The notes below the pieces were generated by a model. That model was not told where the DNA came from and made no database searches. It saw nothing but the letters and a program-made list of their open reading frames with translations. Shown here piece by piece: positions 1 through 8,909 of a stretch of DNA of 64,000 nt. This stretch comes from Actinomadura rupiterrae (GTDB lineage: Bacteria > Actinomycetota > Actinomycetes > Streptosporangiales > Streptosporangiaceae). Made by a program: the position numbers and the translations under genes. Position 1 is the stretch's first letter; each line of letters starts with the position of its first letter. The stretch lies in assembly GCF_024172125.1 (NCBI RefSeq), contig NZ_JAMZEA010000020.1, forward strand, positions 1 to 64,000, read 5' to 3'.

Positions 1-1113
1 CGCGGCCAGCTCCGAGAGCTGGTCGCGGACCTTGCCCAGTTCGACGCTCAGATCCCCGATCTGCCGGCGCTCCTCCACGCGCGCGAGGTCCCGCAAGACC
101 GCTTCGATCACCACGAGCGCAGCGTCGGTCAGGGCGTCGGCGGACGGCGCGCCGTCGTCTGGTCCGGCGTCGGCGGGCGGAAGATCGGGAAGCAGGTCCG
201 CGAGGTCTCCGAGCACCTCGTAGCCCGCGGCCTCCAGGTCGGCCACCAGTATCCGGGACCGTTCAGTGATCCAGGTGCGATGCCGTTCCGGGACGACGAT
301 CTCGCGAGCGCCCGGCCGCCCGTGCAGGATCTCGCCCGCCACATGCCGCCGGACGAGCCGTTCGTAGGCGTCGCCGAGCACTCCGCGCAGCCGTTCGTTC
401 ACGAGCCGGATCAGTTCGGCCTCGGTCCGTCCGAGATCGCCCTCCTCCGGGAGCGCGGCCAGGTCGCACCAGTCCGCTTCGATGCCGGTCAGCCGCATGA
501 ACCGGCGCCACAGTTCGGGACGGCCGTCCGCGCCGTGCGGGGCGGTGACCACGTGCACCCGCGCCGCGGGAACCGCCGTCGCCCAGGCGCGCAGGGCGCG
601 CACCGGGTCGTGCAGCCCCCAGAACATCGGCCCGAACGGCTCGGGCGCGTCGATGCCCAGCTCGACCAGGTCATCCACGAACCGGTCGAAGGTCACGGTG
701 TGCTGGTGCCGGATGTGCTCCGACCAATCCGCCGCGAGCTGCCGGGCGAGATCACGCGCGGTGAACACGACGTGGACCTCGGCGTCGCCGAAGGAGGCCA
801 CGGCGCGGCGAGCCTGCTCCGCCGTGGCCCCGGCGAGCAACTCGTGCGACAGCAGTACCCGGTCACCGGTCCACTCGCCGGCGCGGGTCGCGATCTTGTC
901 CCACATCCCGATCCAGGCGGGGTCGCGTCGTCCGCCCCAGGACATCTCCCGCAGGTCCATGGTCGCCGCGAACATGTCACCGGGTCCGTGCAGCGGGAAA
1001 CCGATCCCGCCCCGCGCCAGGCGGTCGGCGGCATGCCACAGTGCCTCCTGCGCGGCGTCCGCGCCCAGCAACGGTGCGCCGACATGCAGGAAGACCTTCT
1101 TGTTCGTCCCCAT
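1..1113 (-). CDS. Sulfotransferase-like protein, degenerate PAPS loop (3' end outside window)
   Basis: The reverse frame is open from the ATG at 1113 to the left edge (371 codons, no stop), so the C-terminus is missing. It is a paralogue of the next gene upstream (1125-2405): both start with FLHVGAP and share the xARDLARQ and GDLADL segments and a charged, probably coiled C-terminal tail. In sulfotransferases the N-terminal GAPKSGTT loop binds the 5'-phosphate of PAPS. Here it reads GAPLLGADA, so the Lys-Ser-Gly-Thr core is lost. The start lies 11 bp after the upstream stop, so the two are probably one operon transcribed leftwards. Catalytic activity is doubtful; a partner or regulatory role for its paralogue is an inference. 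Confidence 0.75.
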   Translation of the reverse strand, partial: MGTNKKVFLHVGAPLLGADAAQEALWHAADRLARGGIGFPLHGPGDMFAATMDLREMSWGGRRDPAWIGMWDKIATRAGEWTGDRVLLSHELLAGATAEQARRAVASFGDAEVHVVFTARDLARQLAADWSEHIRHQHTVTFDRFVDDLVELGIDAPEPFGPMFWGLHDPVRALRAWATAVPAARVHVVTAPHGADGRPELWRRFMRLTGIEADWCDLAALPEEGDLGRTEAELIRLVNERLRGVLGDAYERLVRRHVAGEILHGRPGAREIVVPERHRTWITERSRILVADLEAAGYEVLGDLADLLPDLPPADAGPDDGAPSADALTDAALVVIEAVLRDLARVEERRQIGDLSVELGKVRDQLSELAA

Positions 1114-1124
1114 CGAGGAAGCCG

Positions 1125-2405
1125 TCACCTCTCCTGTTCGCGGCCGTCGCGGCGGCGCTCGACGTAGTGCCAGTAAGCCACCCGCGCGCGCATGACGGGG
1201 GCGTGCCGTTCACTCAGCCCTCGTACGACCCATTTGGCCGGTGCCATGGCGACCGCCGACATCGGGGTCGCGACCGCGAGCAGGTGCGCGGCGTCGCTGT
1301 GCATCCGGGCCACGTCGGTGCGCAGTGAAGCGAGTTCGACGGTCTCGGTGCCCGCGTCCTGTCGGTCCCGCAAGGTGCGCAACAGCTCGGACAGTGACTC
1401 CAACGCGGCGTCGAGAACCTGTTCGGGGGGTGCGGCGTCGGGATCGGCGACGCCTTCCCCCGAGGCCGTGGAGGCGAGGTCGGCGAGGTCACCCGCCACC
1501 CGGTATCCCGCTTCCCGAAGTTCACCGGCCATCGCTTCCGACCGCTCCCTGGCCCAGGAGAGGAAACGGCCGGGCATCCTGATCCGGGTCGTTTCCGGAC
1601 GGCGGACGAGCATGTCCTGCGCGAGCTGATGCTTGATGAAGTCATCGTGAACGGCCCAGGAAATCTCGTCCCTGGTCACCTCGTTCAGGCGGCGCAGGAA
1701 GGCGGTCTCCGCCAGGCCGAGCGACGGATTCCCGAACACCCCGGACGTGTCGCAGCCGTCGGCGTCGATTCCGACCGCCTCGCAGTACCGGCGGAAAAGC
1801 AGGTCCCTGTCCGCTCCGGGCGGCGGAACCGTCACCACATGCACCTGGGACGCCGGCACCAGCGTGCCCGCGCCCCACCGGAGCAGCATCTCCGGGAGGT
1901 CCTGAGTGCGCCAGAACTCCCGGATCCACTGCCAGTCCGGGCCGCGAGGCACATGCGGCTCCTCAAGACCGGCGAGGTATTCCGCGAAGGTCAGCGTCAT
2001 CCGGTTCTTGACGTCCTCCTGCCAGTGCGCCGGGATCTGACGGGCAAGATCACGGGCGGTGCACACCAGGTGGATATCGGCGAAGGACAGATCACTGAAA
2101 GCTCGCTGAACATGATCTGGAAAAGCCGCGCCGAGCAGTTCCTGGGAAATGATCGAAACGCCGCCGTCCCAGGCGCGGACCTCGTCCACCAACCGGCCCC
2201 AGGCCCCCGTGACATGAGGATCGCGATCACCGTCGAAGAACGCGCCACGCAGGTCAAAGGCGGCACGGACGTGCGCTGCCGGGTCGCTTCCCGGATACAG
2301 CACGCCCTGCTCGGCGAGTGCGCCGCGGTTCTCCCAGAGAACGTTCTGGAGGTAGGTCGTCCCGCTCTTGGGCGCACCCACATGGAGGAAGACCACGGGC
2401 CGCAT
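1125..2405 (-). CDS. Sulfotransferase family protein
   Basis: A 426-residue protein starting at the ATG that gives MRPVVFLHVGAPKSGTTYLQ. I chose this start because that motif is the canonical 5'-phosphosulfate-binding loop and sits at residues 8-17, as usual for the family; the frame opens further upstream but codes unlikely sequence there. A second conserved segment, TARDLARQIPAHW, fits the 3'-phosphate-binding region. Members transfer sulfate from PAPS to carbohydrate or other hydroxyl groups. The last ~100 residues are charged and probably coiled. It is divergent from the galactan operon at 2491 (85 bp gap), so a sulfated envelope glycan is a plausible but unproven substrate. Confidence 0.85.
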   Translation of the reverse strand: MRPVVFLHVGAPKSGTTYLQNVLWENRGALAEQGVLYPGSDPAAHVRAAFDLRGAFFDGDRDPHVTGAWGRLVDEVRAWDGGVSIISQELLGAAFPDHVQRAFSDLSFADIHLVCTARDLARQIPAHWQEDVKNRMTLTFAEYLAGLEEPHVPRGPDWQWIREFWRTQDLPEMLLRWGAGTLVPASQVHVVTVPPPGADRDLLFRRYCEAVGIDADGCDTSGVFGNPSLGLAETAFLRRLNEVTRDEISWAVHDDFIKHQLAQDMLVRRPETTRIRMPGRFLSWARERSEAMAGELREAGYRVAGDLADLASTASGEGVADPDAAPPEQVLDAALESLSELLRTLRDRQDAGTETVELASLRTDVARMHSDAAHLLAVATPMSAVAMAPAKWVVRGLSERHAPVMRARVAYWHYVERRRDGREQER

Positions 2406-2490
2406 GGCGGGTATCTTATCGACGCAATCACATCGAACGTCCCACTTCACCCCAGAAGTCCACGCCTCCACACAGCCGGGGTTCTCTCAC

Positions 2491-3669
2491 GTGAACTTTG
2501 ATCTCATCGTCGTTGGTTCGGGCTTCTTCGGCCTGACCGTTGCCGAACGTTGCGCGGCCGAGCTCGGACTTCGCGTCCTGGTCGTCGAGCGCCGCGACCA
2601 TCTCGGCGGGAACGCCTACAGCGAGCCCGAGCCGGAGACAGGCATCGAGATCCACCGCTACGGAGCGCACCTCTTCCACACGTCCAACGAGCGGGTGTGG
2701 GAGTACGCCAACCGGTTCACGGCCTTCACCGGCTACCGGCACCGGGTGCTGACGACCTACAAGGGCAAGGTCTACCCGATGCCGATCAGCCTCGGCACGA
2801 TCTGCGCGTACTTCGGACGGGCCTTCACCCCCGACGAGGCACGTGCCCTGGTCGCCGAGCAGGCCGCAGAGGTCACCGAGGTCGCGAACCTGGAGGACAA
2901 GGCCGTCTCCCTGATCGGGCGGCCCCTGTACGAGGCGTTCATCCGGGGGTACACAGCCAAGCAGTGGCAGACCGACCCGCGCGAGCTGCCGGCGGAGATC
3001 ATCACCCGGCTGCCCGTCCGGTACACCTTCGACGACCGGTACTTCAACGACAGCTACGAGGGGCTTCCGGTTGACGGCTACACGGCCTGGCTGGAGCGGA
3101 TGGCCGACCACCCGAAGATCGAGGTCAGGCTCGGCACCGACTTCTTCTCGCTCCGCGACGACGTCCTTGGGCGAGTGCCCGTCGTCTACACAGGCCCGCT
3201 CGACCGCTATTTCGACTACGCGGAGGGCGACCTCGGTTGGCGCACCCTGGACTTCGAGATGGAGGTCCGGCCGACCGGTGACCACCAGGGCACGGCGGTG
3301 ATGAACTACGCCGACGAGGACGTCCCCTACACGCGCGTGCATGAGTTCCGCCACTTCCACCCAGAGCGGACTCACTATCCGACGGACCGGACGGTCATCA
3401 TGCGGGAGTACTCTCGCTTCGCCGACCGCGGCGACGAGCCGTACTACCCGATCAACACCCCGGCGGACCGCGACCGTCTGCTGCGCTACCGGGCGCTCGC
3501 CGCGCGCGAGACGGAACAACGTTCCGTTCTGTTCGGCGGACGGCTGGGGACCTACCAGTACCTCGACATGCACATGGCCATCGCAAGCGCGCTGAGTATG
3601 TTCGACAACCGGCTCCGCCCGCACTTCACCGAGGGCGCGCCGCTCACCGCCGGAGGAACGGACCGATGA
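2491..3669 (+). CDS. glf: UDP-galactopyranose mutase
   Basis: A 392-residue flavoenzyme that interconverts UDP-galactopyranose and UDP-galactofuranose, the donor for galactan. The GTG at 2491 gives VNFDLIVVGSGFFGLTVAE, placing the FAD-binding GxGxxG at residues 9-14. An upstream in-frame ATG at 2368 would add about 40 improbable residues ahead of the Rossmann strand. Family signatures are present: the HLGGNAYSE segment, HRYGAHLFHTSN, the YTAKQW motif and a C-terminal GRLGTYQYLDMHMAIASAL FAD segment. Length matches the family (about 370-400). Its stop overlaps the next ATG (ATGA), so the galactan polymerase is translationally coupled to its donor-sugar enzyme. Confidence 0.96.
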   Translation: MNFDLIVVGSGFFGLTVAERCAAELGLRVLVVERRDHLGGNAYSEPEPETGIEIHRYGAHLFHTSNERVWEYANRFTAFTGYRHRVLTTYKGKVYPMPISLGTICAYFGRAFTPDEARALVAEQAAEVTEVANLEDKAVSLIGRPLYEAFIRGYTAKQWQTDPRELPAEIITRLPVRYTFDDRYFNDSYEGLPVDGYTAWLERMADHPKIEVRLGTDFFSLRDDVLGRVPVVYTGPLDRYFDYAEGDLGWRTLDFEMEVRPTGDHQGTAVMNYADEDVPYTRVHEFRHFHPERTHYPTDRTVIMREYSRFADRGDEPYYPINTPADRDRLLRYRALAARETEQRSVLFGGRLGTYQYLDMHMAIASALSMFDNRLRPHFTEGAPLTAGGTDR

Positions 3670-5630
3670 CCGCCGAGACGACACCCGGCCTGCGGGTGGT
3701 GCACCGCGTCGTCATGCCCATGGACGACGACCAGGACATCCGACGCCTCTACCTGGAGGGAGACCTCCGGGACCTGTCGGCGCTCCAGGCGTCCCGTGCC
3801 GAGGACACCGAGTACGGCGCGCACTGGGACGGCGCGGACCGCGAGGAGGAGACCGACCGGCGCCGCGTGGTCGTCCCCGCCGGTCGGCGTGTGTCCTTCC
3901 TCACCTACTTCAACGCCTTCCCCGCCGCGTACTGGCGGCGCTGGACCGACGTGGAGGAGGTCGTCCTCCGCGTCCGCGTCCGCGGCGACGCGGCGATCCT
4001 GGTCTACCGCTCCAACTCCAAGGGGCATGCGCAGCGCCTGGAGGTGCGGCGCGAGCAGTCGGCCGAGGTCGCCGAGCATGAGTTCACGCTGCCGCTGAAG
4101 CCGTTCGTGGACGGCGGCTGGTACTGGCTGGAGCTAGCCGCCGGGGAGCGTCCGGCCGTCCTGGAAGGCGCGGAATGGTGCGTGGACGCCACGGACCGCC
4201 CGCGCGGCCGGACGACCATCGGAATCACCACGTTCAACCGGCCCGACTTCTGCGTGAAGCAGCTCGCCGCCCTGGCCGAGGCCCCGGAACTGCTGGAGGG
4301 CCTGGACGAGATCCTGGTGATCGACCAGGGCACGCAGCGCGTCGAGGACCACTCCGGGTTCACCGACGCCGCCAAGGCGCTGGACGGCCGCCTGCGGGTC
4401 ATCGAGCAGGCGAACCTCGGCGGCTCCGGCGGCTTCGCCCGGGCGATGGACGAGACCGTGCGGGCGGGGTCGTCCGACTACGTCCTGCTGCTGGACGACG
4501 ACGTCGTCACCGAGCCGGAGAGCATCCTGCGCGCGGTGGCCTTCGCCGATCTGACCCGCCGTCCCACGATCGTGGGCGGTCACATGTTCAGCCTCTACGA
4601 CCGGTCCGTCCTGCACGCCTACGGCGAGACGCTCGCGCCCTACCGATGGTTCTGGGGTCCCGCGCCGCACACCTTCCACGGCCATGACTTCGGGTACCAC
4701 CGGATGCGCGAGACGGCCTGGCTGCACCGGCGCATCGATGTGGACTACAACGGCTGGTGGATGTGCCTGATCCCGACCTCGGTGATCCGCGAGATCGGAC
4801 TCGCGATGCCGATGTTCATCAAGTGGGACGACGCCGAGTTCGGCATCCGCGCCCGCGCAGCGGGTTTCCCGACCGTCTCCATGCCCGGCGTGGCCGTCTG
4901 GCATGTCCCGTGGCACGACAAGGACGACACCGTCGACTGGCAGGCGTACTACCACGAGCGGAACCGCCTGGTCTCGGCGCTACTACACTCCCCCTACGAC
5001 CGTGGCGGGAACCTCCTCAAGGAGAGCCTCTTCGTCTCGGTCAAGCACGCCCTGTCCATGCAGTACTCGGCCGCGGAGCTGATGCTGTCGGCGATCGAGG
5101 ACGTCCTCGCCGGCCCCGGGCACATGCACGACACGCTGCCGACCAAGCTCGGCGAGATCCGCGAACTGCGGAAGCGGTTCCCCGACGCGACCTTCCGGCC
5201 GGACCCCGAGGAGTTCCCGGCCGTCCGACGGCGTCCGCCACGGCGGGGCCGCGAGGCGGCGTCGCCGTCCAGCCGTCGTGACATGTTCCAGACCGCGCTG
5301 ACCAGCGGTCTGCGTCACCTGCGTCCGCTGCGTCCGGACGCCGCCGAGCACCCGCAGACCGTGGTTCCGCACATCGACCTGCACTGGTGGCGGCTGTCGC
5401 GCTTCGACAGCGCGCTCGTCTCCGCGGCCGACGGCACCGGCACCGCCTGGTACCGCCGGGACCCCGCCCGGTACCGGTCGATCCTGAAGCGCACCACGGC
5501 CTTGCACACGCGGTTGTACCAGGAGTGGCCCAAGCTCGTCGCCGCTTACAAGGCCGCGCAGCCTCAGCTCACGTCCCCGGAAAGCTGGCGCACGACCTTC
5601 GCCGCTGAGGAAGTCCGCGAGCGGTCATGA
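3666..5630 (+). CDS. glfT2: Galactofuranosyltransferase, GlfT2-like
   Basis: A 654-residue GT2 enzyme close in size to mycobacterial GlfT2 (about 637), which polymerises alternating beta-1,5 and beta-1,6 galactofuranose. Residues 1-180 form the N-terminal beta-rich domain. The GT-A core follows from ~183 (TIGITTFNRP), with the metal-binding DDD at 277-279 in LLLDDDV, the catalytic WDDAEFG segment and the later VWHVPWHDKDD histidine region. The C-terminal third contains no classical membrane segment. Its start overlaps the glf stop and its stop overlaps the permease start by 4 bp, so the three are one operon. No separate GlfT1-type initiator is visible in the window. Confidence 0.92.
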   Translation: MTAETTPGLRVVHRVVMPMDDDQDIRRLYLEGDLRDLSALQASRAEDTEYGAHWDGADREEETDRRRVVVPAGRRVSFLTYFNAFPAAYWRRWTDVEEVVLRVRVRGDAAILVYRSNSKGHAQRLEVRREQSAEVAEHEFTLPLKPFVDGGWYWLELAAGERPAVLEGAEWCVDATDRPRGRTTIGITTFNRPDFCVKQLAALAEAPELLEGLDEILVIDQGTQRVEDHSGFTDAAKALDGRLRVIEQANLGGSGGFARAMDETVRAGSSDYVLLLDDDVVTEPESILRAVAFADLTRRPTIVGGHMFSLYDRSVLHAYGETLAPYRWFWGPAPHTFHGHDFGYHRMRETAWLHRRIDVDYNGWWMCLIPTSVIREIGLAMPMFIKWDDAEFGIRARAAGFPTVSMPGVAVWHVPWHDKDDTVDWQAYYHERNRLVSALLHSPYDRGGNLLKESLFVSVKHALSMQYSAAELMLSAIEDVLAGPGHMHDTLPTKLGEIRELRKRFPDATFRPDPEEFPAVRRRPPRRGREAASPSSRRDMFQTALTSGLRHLRPLRPDAAEHPQTVVPHIDLHWWRLSRFDSALVSAADGTGTAWYRRDPARYRSILKRTTALHTRLYQEWPKLVAAYKAAQPQLTSPESWRTTFAAEEVRERS

Positions 5631-6574
5631 CGACGGCCTCGCAGAACGCGGGTCCCGCGAGTACCGGCCGTGCGCCCGCCGTCCAGCTCGGATCGCCGAG
5701 GCACGGGCGCACGGTGAGGACGGCCGCGGACCCCGAACTGCGCAGCCCCGCCGGCCGTGGCGGCCTGATGGAGGTGGTGCATCATCGCTACCTGCTGAAG
5801 CTGCTGCTGCGACGAGAGCTGAAGGCCCGCTACAAGGGATCCCTGCTCGGGCTCGGCTGGTCCTACGTGCGGCCCGCCGTGAACTTCGCCGTCTTCTACT
5901 TCGTCGTCGGCGTGTTCATGGGCATGGACAAGGTCATCAAGGATTTCCCGATCTACCTGTTCTCCGGGCTGGTCCTGGTGACGCTCTTCACCGAGACGCT
6001 CCAGTCCGCGACCCGGTCCGTACTGCACAACGCGCCGCTCGTACGGAAGGTGTACCTGCCGCGCGAGCTGTTCCCGTCCGCATCGCTGCTGGTGTCGCTC
6101 GTCCACTTCCTGCCCGCCCTGGCGATCCTCGTCGCGGGCGCGCTCAGCTACGGATGGCGGCCGACCCTCACCGGGGTGGCGGGGGCGGCGGTCGGCCTGC
6201 TGATCGTGGTGCTGTTCGCGCTCGGCCTCGGCCTGCTCTGCGCCGCGGCGACGGTGTTCTTCCACGATGTCGAGCAAGTCGTGGACATCGTGATGCTCAC
6301 GATCTCGTGGACGGTCCCCATGGTCTACCCGTGGACCCACGTCCGCGACCACGCGCCGCGCTGGTTGCTCCAGATCTGGCAGCTCAACCCGCTCGTTTCG
6401 GCCGTGGAGCTGTTCCACCACGGCTTCTGGGGGCCGCTGAGCGACGGCCGCATCCCCCCGCCGCCCGCGCTGACGGCCCGGACGGTCTCGGCGCTGGGCT
6501 GCGCCTTGATGTTCTTCTTCATCGGCGAGGCGGTCTTCGCTCGCCTCCAGCGGCGCTTCGCCCAGGAGATGTGA
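5627..6574 (+). CDS. Polysaccharide ABC transporter permease (Wzm/RfbD-like)
   Basis: A 315-residue membrane protein of the ABC-2 type. After a ~45-residue cytoplasmic N-terminus, the segment LLKLLLRRELKARYKGSLLG is the typical amphipathic interface motif of Wzm/TagG permeases. Six hydrophobic helices follow, including VNFAVFYFVVGVFMGM and LLIVVLFALGLGLLCAAATV. The C-terminus EAVFARLQRRFAQEM resembles the usual ending of these permeases. It overlaps glfT2 by 4 bp, and the ATPase begins 1 bp after its stop. In mycobacteria the homologous pair exports lipid-linked galactan to the periplasm; the operon context supports the same role here. Confidence 0.92.
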   Translation: MTTASQNAGPASTGRAPAVQLGSPRHGRTVRTAADPELRSPAGRGGLMEVVHHRYLLKLLLRRELKARYKGSLLGLGWSYVRPAVNFAVFYFVVGVFMGMDKVIKDFPIYLFSGLVLVTLFTETLQSATRSVLHNAPLVRKVYLPRELFPSASLLVSLVHFLPALAILVAGALSYGWRPTLTGVAGAAVGLLIVVLFALGLGLLCAAATVFFHDVEQVVDIVMLTISWTVPMVYPWTHVRDHAPRWLLQIWQLNPLVSAVELFHHGFWGPLSDGRIPPPPALTARTVSALGCALMFFFIGEAVFARLQRRFAQEM

Positions 6575-6575
6575 G

Positions 6576-7364
6576 ATGACGGCCCCCACCGATCTCTCCG
6601 AGGGCAAGCGCGTCCCGGGCGGTCCGCCCGCCGTCGTCGTGGAGGACGTGAGCAAGCGGTTCACGCTCCGCCACGCCCGCTCGATCAAGGACATCACCGT
6701 CCGGCTGGCGCGGCGCCAGGCGCTCTCCGAGAGCTTCGACGCCCTCCACCACGTGAGCCTGACGGTCACCCAGGGCGAAACCGTCGCCCTCATGGGGCTG
6801 AACGGTTCCGGGAAGTCGACCCTGCTCAAGCTGATCTCGGGCGTGATGTCGCCCGATGCCGGGACCGTCCGGGTGCGGGGCCGGGTCGCGGGACTCCTCG
6901 ACGTGGGCGCGGGTCTGCATCCCGAGCTGACCGGCCGCGAGAACGTGTTCCTGAACGGCGCCATCCTCGGCATGTCCGAGGCCGAGATCAAGCGCAAGTT
7001 CGACACCATCGTCGAGTTCTCCGGCGTGGAGCGCTTCCTCGACACCGAGGTCAAGTTCTACTCGTCCGGCATGTTCATGCGGTTGGCCTTCTCGATCGCC
7101 GCCCACACCGAGCCCGACATCTTCCTCATCGACGAGGTGCTGGCGGTCGGCGACCCGCCGTTCCGGGAGAAGTGCATAGCCCGCATCCGCGAACTGCGGG
7201 ACGAGGGCCGGACCATGCTCATCGTCGCTCACGACATCCCGATGCTCGTCGATCTCTGCCATCGCGGTGTCATGCTCCGCCGGGGCCGGAAGATCTACGA
7301 CGGGGACGTCGCCGAAGCCGGCTCCCTCTGGCAGGCGGACAAGAAGGCCAAGTCCGCCTCGTAG
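6576..7364 (+). CDS. Polysaccharide ABC transporter ATP-binding protein (Wzt/TagH-like)
   Basis: A 262-residue nucleotide-binding subunit, partner of the permease just upstream. Walker A is GLNGSGKST, the signature motif is YSSGMFMRLAFSIA, Walker B is DIFLIDEVLAVGD, and the switch histidine is in IVAHD. The relaxed YSSGM signature and the N-terminal SKRFTLRHARSIKD segment are characteristic of O-antigen, teichoic-acid and galactan exporters. No C-terminal carbohydrate-binding domain is present, so substrate recognition would not depend on a terminal cap as in some Wzt proteins. It is the last gene of the glf operon and runs towards the convergent GH43 gene, only 30 bp away. Confidence 0.93.
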   Translation: MTAPTDLSEGKRVPGGPPAVVVEDVSKRFTLRHARSIKDITVRLARRQALSESFDALHHVSLTVTQGETVALMGLNGSGKSTLLKLISGVMSPDAGTVRVRGRVAGLLDVGAGLHPELTGRENVFLNGAILGMSEAEIKRKFDTIVEFSGVERFLDTEVKFYSSGMFMRLAFSIAAHTEPDIFLIDEVLAVGDPPFREKCIARIRELRDEGRTMLIVAHDIPMLVDLCHRGVMLRRGRKIYDGDVAEAGSLWQADKKAKSAS

Positions 7365-7394
7365 GCGAAGCGGGGGCCGGTCTCCAGGCGAGGG

Positions 7395-8837
7395 TCAGGA
7401 GATCTCCAGCCAGTCGAGGTCGCTCGCTCCCTGGGAGCCGGTCACGCGCAGGACGTTCCAGCCCGTCCGCAGGATGACGGTGGCCGTGGCGTCATGGAAG
7501 CGGTGCGCCGGGTCGGCGGCCAGCGCGAGGGGCACGGGAGCCGCTCCGTTGACCAGGACGGTCAGGGCGGCGGGGCCTCTGGCGCGGTTCGCATAGTCCG
7601 CGCGTGCCTGGTACTCGCCCGCGGTCGGTGCGTAGACGTCCAGTTCGACGAACTTGTTGGGGTTGTCGAGAGTGCCCACAGTGGCGCCGTTCGACGCTCC
7701 GGACACCTTCCGCTTCGTCTGCAGCCCGGTAAGACGACCGGATTCCGCCTCGTACCGGACGGGGCTGCCACGGACGACCGGGGTTCCGTTCGCCCAGCCG
7801 AGGTCGGCCATGTACATGCCGCGAACGAGCGGGTCGGCCCCAGGGGCCCGGAGGATTCCGTGGAAGACCAGGTGCGAGTTGGCGCCGTCGTGGACCACGT
7901 CCGCTCCGCCCGGTCCCGTGATCTGGCCCCGGTAGCCGGTGGTGGTCAGCAGGGCGCGGCTCCCGCGCGTGTACGGACCCGTGATGGACGACGAGATAGC
8001 ATACCGGGTCTGGTATTCGCTGCTGTGGAACACACCCGCCGCATAGAAGAGGACATACTTGCCGTCCTGCCGGACGAGGGCGGGCGCTTCGACGAGTTCC
8101 GGCTCGGCCGTGCTCTTGGTCAGCACCCGGACGGCCGCTCCGGCCCCGGACAGGCCGTCCGCGGTGAGCCGCTGCACCCAGAGGCCACCGGGGTCGCGCA
8201 CGGCGCCCTCCTGCTTGTAGAGCAGGTACCGGGATCCGTCGGCATCGACGAAGGCGGCTGGGTCGATGGTGTCGCGACCGGCGCGGCAGACGAGAGGATT
8301 GTCACTCGCCGGGGTGTAGGGGCCCGAGATGGCGCTCGCGATCGCCACGCCGAGGCACTGATTGCCTGACGATCGCTGCTGGGCCGTGAAGTAGAGCAGG
8401 TAGGAGCCGTCGGAGCGGGCCGACACGTCCGGAGCCCAGGTCCGGCCGCTCGCCGCCCAGGCGGGCAGTGCGGGCAGCGCGTCGGTGCCTGCGCGCGTCC
8501 AGGGACCGGTCGCGGACGGGGCCTTCGCGATCGGCACGTTGCGCCCGCCGTCGTTGGTGGCGAAGGCGTAGTAGCCGTCCGCCGCCTTGATCACCGATGG
8601 ATCGGGGAAGTTCGAAGCGATCAGCGGCTTGGTCGGCGGGCCGGGTGGCGCCGGGGACGCCGTCGGGGCGCTCGTCGCACGGGTGCGGCGGGGCGGTTCG
8701 GACTTGCCGTCCCCCGCCGAGAAGGCCAGTCCGAGCGCCGCCACCAGGGCGCTGATCAGCGCGCCCAGGGCCAGGACGGCGAGTGGACGGTCGGTGATCC
8801 GCCGGACCGGCGCGGGGGGATCGTTGAGGCTCCGCAT
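7395..8837 (-). CDS. Membrane-anchored GH43 family glycoside hydrolase with CBM6/35-like domain
   Basis: A 480-residue protein with an uncleaved signal-anchor (VLALGALISALVAALGLAF, about residues 20-40) and a Pro/Ala/Thr linker. The five-bladed GH43 domain follows: NFPDPS supplies the general base Asp79, DTIDPAAF the pKa-modulating Asp192, and VEAPAL the general acid Glu250. From YEAESGRL near residue 360 to the end is a beta-sandwich carbohydrate-binding module of CBM6/35 type, ending in SDLDWLEIS. The family usually cleaves arabinofuranosides, xylosides or galactofuranosides. Because it stands between the galactan exporter and other envelope genes, and faces outwards by topology, I infer trimming of a wall furanan. 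Substrate cannot be read from sequence. Confidence 0.87.
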   Translation of the reverse strand: MRSLNDPPAPVRRITDRPLAVLALGALISALVAALGLAFSAGDGKSEPPRRTRATSAPTASPAPPGPPTKPLIASNFPDPSVIKAADGYYAFATNDGGRNVPIAKAPSATGPWTRAGTDALPALPAWAASGRTWAPDVSARSDGSYLLYFTAQQRSSGNQCLGVAIASAISGPYTPASDNPLVCRAGRDTIDPAAFVDADGSRYLLYKQEGAVRDPGGLWVQRLTADGLSGAGAAVRVLTKSTAEPELVEAPALVRQDGKYVLFYAAGVFHSSEYQTRYAISSSITGPYTRGSRALLTTTGYRGQITGPGGADVVHDGANSHLVFHGILRAPGADPLVRGMYMADLGWANGTPVVRGSPVRYEAESGRLTGLQTKRKVSGASNGATVGTLDNPNKFVELDVYAPTAGEYQARADYANRARGPAALTVLVNGAAPVPLALAADPAHRFHDATATVILRTGWNVLRVTGSQGASDLDWLEIS

Positions 8838-8909
8838 GACAATCTACGGCAAACTAGCCAATCTGCCCTGGTGTGGCGAATGGGACCCCGTGGAACGGAC
8901 GGAGACGGT

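Noticed and set aside
2368..2490. Upstream ATG of the mutase gene as its start
   Set aside because: It overlaps the divergent sulfotransferase start and would put ~40 odd residues ahead of the FAD strand; GTG 2491 gives a normal N-terminus.
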